A DNA stretch of 44,656 nt. Source: Candidatus Paraburkholderia schumanniana (lineage in GTDB: Bacteria; Pseudomonadota; Gammaproteobacteria; Burkholderiales; Burkholderiaceae). Below the pieces are notes generated by a model, which saw only the letters and a program-made list of their open reading frames with translations, ran no database searches and had not been told where the DNA came from. Shown here one piece after another: positions 41,033 to 44,656 of this stretch. Position 1 is the stretch's first letter. Each line of letters starts with the position of its first letter. The DNA lies in contig LFJH01000001.1 in the NCBI GenBank assembly GCA_001189335.2, positions 1-44,656 on the forward strand. The letters run 5' to 3'. Made by a program: the position numbers and the translations under genes.

Positions 41033-41995
41033 ATGAACCGAACCATCCGCCGACGCGTCCTTTCGGCCGCCGTCGCGCTCGCCGCCTGCACCGCATTGCC
41101 GTTCGCATCGACGTCCGCCTTCGCGCAGGCCGCGGGCAAGCCGAAGGTCGCGCTCGTCATGAAGTCGCTTGCCAACGAGTTCTTTCTGACGATGGAAAAC
41201 GGCGCGAAGGACTATCAGGCGCACAACGCCAGCCAGTTCGACCTCGTCACCAACGGCATCAAGGACGAGACCGACACCGCCGCGCAGATCCGCATCGTCG
41301 AGCAGATGATCGTGTCGAAGGTCGACGCGCTCGTCATCGCCCCCGCCGATTCGAAGGCGCTCGTGCCGGTGATCAAGAAGGCGGCGGACGCCGGCATCAT
41401 CGTCGTGAACATCGACAACCGGCTCGATCCGGACGTGCTCAAGTCCAAGGACCTGAACGTGCCGTTCGTCGGACCCGACAACAAGAAGGGTGCGCGCAAG
41501 GTCGGCGACTATCTCGCCCCGCGTCTCAAGAAGGGCGATGAAGTCGCGATCATCGAAGGTGTGACGACCACCACGAACTCGCAGGCGCGCAGCGCGGGCT
41601 TCAAGGAGGCGATGGACGCGGCCGGCATGAAGGTCCTGACGCTGCAGTCGGGCGAATGGGAAATCGACAAGGGCAACGCGGTCGCCTCGCAGATCCTGAA
41701 CGCCAATCCGAACGTGAAGGCGCTGCTCTGCGACAACGACAACATGGCGATCGGCGCAGTCTCGGCGATCCGCGCGGCCGGGAAGGCCGGCAAGGTGCAG
41801 GTGGTCGGCTTCGACAACATCGGCGCGATCAAGCCGATGCTCAAGGACGGTCGCGTGCTGGCGACCGCCGACCAGTACGCCGCGAAGCAGGCGGTGTTCG
41901 GCATCGACGTGGCGCTGAAGGCGATTGCGGGCCACAAGAAGCAGTCGGAGCTTTCGCAGGTCGTGGAGACGCCGGTGGATCTTGTGACGAAGTAG
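41033..41995 (+). CDS. Sugar ABC transporter periplasmic binding protein (RbsB-like)
   Basis: It captures a sugar (ribose, or a similar pentose or polyol) in the periplasm for an RbsABC-type importer. The 320 residues begin with a signal peptide (MNRTIRRRVLSAAVALAACTALPFASTSAFA-QA). The mature protein has VALVMKSLANEFFLTMENGAKDYQ, VDALVIAPADSKALVPVIKKA, IIVVNIDNRLD, ALLCDNDNMAIGAVSAIRAAG and VQVVGFDNI, typical of type I (Periplasmic_binding_4) proteins. The start ATG 41033 follows ggagatccgc. It is followed by a hairpin and, after 240 bases, by the ATPase gene. Intact, though its permease is destroyed. The specific sugar cannot be told. Confidence 0.93.
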   Translation: MNRTIRRRVLSAAVALAACTALPFASTSAFAQAAGKPKVALVMKSLANEFFLTMENGAKDYQAHNASQFDLVTNGIKDETDTAAQIRIVEQMIVSKVDALVIAPADSKALVPVIKKAADAGIIVVNIDNRLDPDVLKSKDLNVPFVGPDNKKGARKVGDYLAPRLKKGDEVAIIEGVTTTTNSQARSAGFKEAMDAAGMKVLTLQSGEWEIDKGNAVASQILNANPNVKALLCDNDNMAIGAVSAIRAAGKAGKVQVVGFDNIGAIKPMLKDGRVLATADQYAAKQAVFGIDVALKAIAGHKKQSELSQVVETPVDLVTK

Positions 41996-42001
41996 GCACG
42001 G

Positions 42002-42035
42002 GCGCGATACGGCACCGTCCGGCGTCGTATCGCGC
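42002..42035 (+). promoter_or_regulatory. Hairpin between binding protein and ATPase genes
   Basis: A 10-bp stem, gcgcgatacg / cgtatcgcgc, starts seven bases after the binding-protein stop, with no T run. Such hairpins commonly protect binding-protein mRNA and lower downstream expression in transport operons; this role is inference. Confidence 0.6.
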
Positions 42036-42235
42036 GACAAGAATCAGGCCTCAAGTTCGTGGCCGTCGTGCCGATAAGATACTGACGAGCGCGGAAGGCA
42101 GACTGCGCGGGTGCGCCCCGCGGCCTTTGGCAAGCTTCCGCGCCCAGGCTTGGCGAAACGCGCCGGGCCGCGCCGGCGTGAGCGCGGGTCGTTTCGAGAA
42201 GCCATGCGGGACAACGCGGGGGACACCCAGCGAGG

Positions 42236-43861
42236 ATGCACAGCGAAGCCTTGAAGCGCCCCATGACCGGATCGAACGATGCGAACGTCCTGACGGTGAC
42301 GGGCATCGGCAAGACCTATGTCGAGCCGGTGCTGGCCGACGTGTCGCTGGAACTCGTCCCCGGCGAGGTGCTGGCCCTGACCGGCGAGAACGGCGCGGGC
42401 AAGAGCACGCTGTCGAAGATCATCGGCGGGCTCACGGACCCGAGCACGGGAACGATGACGCTCGCGGGCCAGCCGTACGCGCCGCAGAGCCACTCGCAGG
42501 CCGAAGCGCTCGGCGTGCGCATGGTGATGCAGGAGCTGAACCTGTTGCCGACCCTGTCGGTGGCGGAGAATCTGTTTCTGAACCGATTGCCGCGCAAGGC
42601 TGCACTGGGGCAGCTGGGCTGGATCGACCGCAAGCGGCTTGCGGAAGACGCGCGTCACGCGATGGCGCAGGTCGGGCTCAATGCGATCGACCCGGACACG
42701 CTCGTCGGCAGCCTGGGCATCGGGCATCAGCAGATGGTGGAGATCGCGCGCAATCTGATCGGCGACTGCCGCGTGCTGATCCTCGACGAGCCGCCCGCGA
42801 TGCTCACCGCCCGCGAAGTCGATCTGCTGTTCGAGCAGGTGGAGCGGCTGAAGGCGCGCGGCGTCGCGCTCGTGTACATCTCGCACCGGCTGGAGGAATT
42901 GTGCCGCATCGCCGAGCGCGCCGCCGTGCTGCGCGACGGGCGGCTCGTGCACCTCGGTCCGATGGACGAGCTGACGAGCGACCGGCTCGTCACGTTGATG
43001 GTCGGGCGCGAAATCGGCGAGCGCATCGATCTGGGCGAGCGCAAGCTGGGCGACATCGCGCTGAGGGTGGAAGGCATGACGCGCCAGCCCGTGGTGCGCG
43101 ACGTGTCGTTCGATGTGCGCGCGGGCGAGATTTTCGGCGTGAGCGGGCTGATCGGCGCGGGCCGCACTGAATTGATGCGCCTCATCTATGGCGCGGACGC
43201 GGACGCGGGCGCGGTGTCGGTGGCGCGCGCGGGCCGGCCGCTGCGCCGCCTGACGGTGGAGTCGCTGTCCGATGCGGTGAAGGAAGGCATCACGCTCATC
43301 ACGGAAGACCGCAAGGGCAAGGGATTGCTGCTTTCGCTGCCCATTGCCGCGAACGTTTCACTGGGCAATCTGGACGCGGTGGCGCGTCACGGCGTGGTCG
43401 ACACGCGCCGGGAAGCGGCGCTGGCACAACGCCAGATCGACGCGATGCGCATCCGCACGTCGGGACCGGCGCAGGCGGTGTCGGAGCTGTCGGGCGGCAA
43501 TCAACAGAAGGTCGTGATCGGCCGCTGGCTCGCGCGCGACTGCTCGGTGCTCCTGTTCGACGAGCCGACGCGCGGCATCGACGTCGGCGCCAAGTTCGAC
43601 ATTTACGGGCTGATGGACGCACTGGCTCGCGAAGGGCGCGCGCTGGTCGTCGTGTCGAGCGATCTGCGCGAGCTAATGCTGATCTGCGACCGCATCGGCG
43701 TGATGTCGGCGGGACGCATGACGGGCGTGTTCGAGCGCGCCAGCTGGACGCAGGACGGGCTGCTCGCGGCGGCGTTCTCGGGCTATGCGAAGCGCGAGGC
43801 GATCCTGCACGAGCCCATCGAGCCCGATGCGAAGGCGCCCGAAGACAACGTGGAGCATTGA
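42236..43861 (+). CDS. Sugar ABC transporter ATP-binding protein (RbsA-like, two ATPase domains)
   Basis: The energising subunit of the sugar importer, 541 residues with two ABC domains in tandem. Domain 1 has Walker A GENGAGKST, LGIGHQQMVEIARNL as signature, and Walker B VLILDEPPAML; the usual residue after DEP is Thr, here Pro, next to the catalytic Glu. Domain 2 has the degenerate Walker A GLIGAGRTELMR typical of RbsA, EDRKGKGLLLSLPIAANVSLGNL, signature LSGGNQQKVVIG and LLFDEPTRGIDVG. The start is ATG 42236; 42263 is an alternative. The stop TGA is followed at once by the permease ATG (43862). The frame is intact; activity may be reduced by the Thr-to-Pro change. Confidence 0.93.
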   Translation: MHSEALKRPMTGSNDANVLTVTGIGKTYVEPVLADVSLELVPGEVLALTGENGAGKSTLSKIIGGLTDPSTGTMTLAGQPYAPQSHSQAEALGVRMVMQELNLLPTLSVAENLFLNRLPRKAALGQLGWIDRKRLAEDARHAMAQVGLNAIDPDTLVGSLGIGHQQMVEIARNLIGDCRVLILDEPPAMLTAREVDLLFEQVERLKARGVALVYISHRLEELCRIAERAAVLRDGRLVHLGPMDELTSDRLVTLMVGREIGERIDLGERKLGDIALRVEGMTRQPVVRDVSFDVRAGEIFGVSGLIGAGRTELMRLIYGADADAGAVSVARAGRPLRRLTVESLSDAVKEGITLITEDRKGKGLLLSLPIAANVSLGNLDAVARHGVVDTRREAALAQRQIDAMRIRTSGPAQAVSELSGGNQQKVVIGRWLARDCSVLLFDEPTRGIDVGAKFDIYGLMDALAREGRALVVVSSDLRELMLICDRIGVMSAGRMTGVFERASWTQDGLLAAAFSGYAKREAILHEPIEPDAKAPEDNVEH

Positions 43862-44290
43862 ATGAGCGAAGCGAACCTGCCCGCCGATGCGCCGAAGAGC
43901 ACGAAAGGCATCGGCACGCGCCTGGGGCTATCGAACTACCTGGGTCTCGCGGGTGCGCTCGCCGCGATGATCGCGCTGTTTTCCGTGCTGAGCTCGCACT
44001 TTCTGACGTACGACACGTTCAGCACGATCGCGAACCAGATCCCGGATCTCGTCGTGATGTCGGTCGGCATGACCTTCGTGCTGATCATCGCGAGCATCGA
44101 TCTGTCGGTGGGCTCGGTGCTGGCGCTGGGCGCATCGGTGGTGAGCGTGGCGGCGCTTAAGTGGCACTGGCCGGCGTTTCCCGCCGCGCTGATCGGGCTC
44201 TGGCTGCCGCGGCGCTGACGGGCACAGTGACGGGCCTCGTGACGGTCGCGAGGCGTATTCCGTCGTTCATCGTGTCGCTCGGCGTGCTAG
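43862..44290 (+). pseudogene. Sugar ABC transporter permease (RbsC-like), frameshifted and truncated by IS
   Basis: The membrane channel subunit. The ATG at 43862 begins MSEANLPADAPKSTKG; hydrophobic segments follow (YLGLAGALAAMIALFSVLSS, IPDLVVMSVGMTFVLIIASIDLSVGSVLALGASVVSVAAL). The family signature IDLSVGS is intact. Near 44200 the frame is lost (ctctggctgcc where ctcgctgcc would read on, i.e. two extra bases), and the rest continues in another frame as AAALTGTVTGLVTV and RIPSFIVSLGVL. At about 44287-44291 (ctag, then ggaacatctg) permease homology stops and IS-like sequence begins. About two thirds of the protein is missing. With this gene gone the transporter cannot work unless another permease substitutes. 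Confidence 0.9.
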
Positions 44291-44656
44291 GGAACATCTG
44301 CACAACTCGATTTCAGAGCGCTGGACGTTTTACGCTTCGCATCGTATCGATCGCGACGATGGCCTGCGGGTGATTAGTCAACTTTTGAACCGTGGCGGCC
44401 TCGTTTTCTGAGTCTCGCGTTTCGATCCTCAAGCGCTTCAAGCATTTCAAGCGCTTCGCAAGGCCTTGCGTGCCATCCACAAATTGCCCAGCGCAAACAG
44501 CGTTGTGATCTGCGCAGTATTTTTCATCACCCCCCTATACCGGGTCTTCGTGTAGCCAAATTGCCGCTTGAGCACGCGAAACGGGTGTTCGACCTTCGCG
44601 CGGATGCCCGCCTTCAGACGTTCGATCCGATCGTAGATCGCGTCCAGTTGATCACT
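44291..44656 (-). mobile_element. IS5-family insertion sequence, transposase 3' end
   Basis: On the minus strand, the frame entering from the right edge reads SDQLDAIYDRIERLKAGIRAKVEHPFRV, then LKRQFGYTKTRYRGVMKNTAQ and LFALGNLWMARKAL, ending in TGA at 44447-44449. This is the C-terminal end of the DDE domain of IS5 transposases, with the catalytic Glu in KVEHPFR. The non-coding end runs to about 44291, where the broken permease begins; the bases CTAG at 44287-44290 would suit an IS5-type target, but the other end is outside the window. Three 9-bp repeats of the form tcaagcgct/tcaagcatt/tcaagcgct (44429-44455) straddle the transposase stop. Confidence 0.85.

Overview
The window is high-GC DNA with the gene order and protein style of a Burkholderia/Paraburkholderia/Caballeronia-type betaproteobacterium: pgi-nnr; the ppiC-bolA-yciB-msrB cluster next to selO; mltG-tmk-holB-tatD followed by an ankyrin gene. 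I count about 25 intact protein genes, about 15 clearly broken genes, and a partial transposase gene at each edge (IS110 type left, IS5 type right). This mixture is what is known from recently host-restricted members of the group, such as the Rubiaceae leaf-nodule symbionts called Candidatus Burkholderia. That assignment is inference, not proof.

Layout. 1-0.8 kb: IS110-type transposase 3' end and a small exported-protein gene cut by an amber codon. 0.9-2.3 kb: divergent tesA-like esterase and ybbA-like ABC ATPase, both dead. 2.3-11.1 kb: pgi and nnr intact, a D-amino-acid dehydrogenase remnant, intact purL with a small in-frame duplication, then a strong terminator. 11.3-13.8 kb: GH20 hexosaminidase with two late frameshifts. 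13.8-17.8 kb: intact ppiC, bolA, yciB, msrB and selO. 17.9-24.4 kb: a fatty-acid/acyl-CoA block (ligase, hydratase-dehydrogenase, thiolase, PaaI-type thioesterase, with pncA inside it) in which every enzyme gene of the pathway is broken. 24.4-29.0 kb: intact reductase, SDR and ygfZ, broken alpha/beta hydrolase and NRDE gene. 29.1-33.9 kb: intact mltG, tmk, holB, tatD, ankyrin and Rap1a-like genes. 34.0-38.1 kb: intact MscS channel, then broken otsA (trehalose) and GT4 glycosyltransferase. 38.2-40.7 kb: small envelope or unknown genes. 41.0-44.3 kb: a sugar ABC transporter with intact binding protein and ATPase, but a permease that is frameshifted and cut by the IS5-type element.

Together: core functions (glycolysis, purine synthesis, replication, peptidoglycan, metabolite repair) are kept, while catabolism (fatty acids, D-amino acids, chitin-type sugars, nicotinamide), trehalose synthesis and a sugar uptake system are decaying. 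Three patterns run across the window: (1) 13 of 16 frame changes that I could phase are of the -1/+2 class; (2) all five internal stop codons are TAG; (3) seven perfect or near-perfect tandem duplications of 13-21 bp lie in genes and leaders, and one of them helps destroy a gene. These may record the mutational process of genome erosion, or partly assembly error; raw reads would decide. I found no CRISPR array, tRNA, rRNA or recognisable new multi-gene system.
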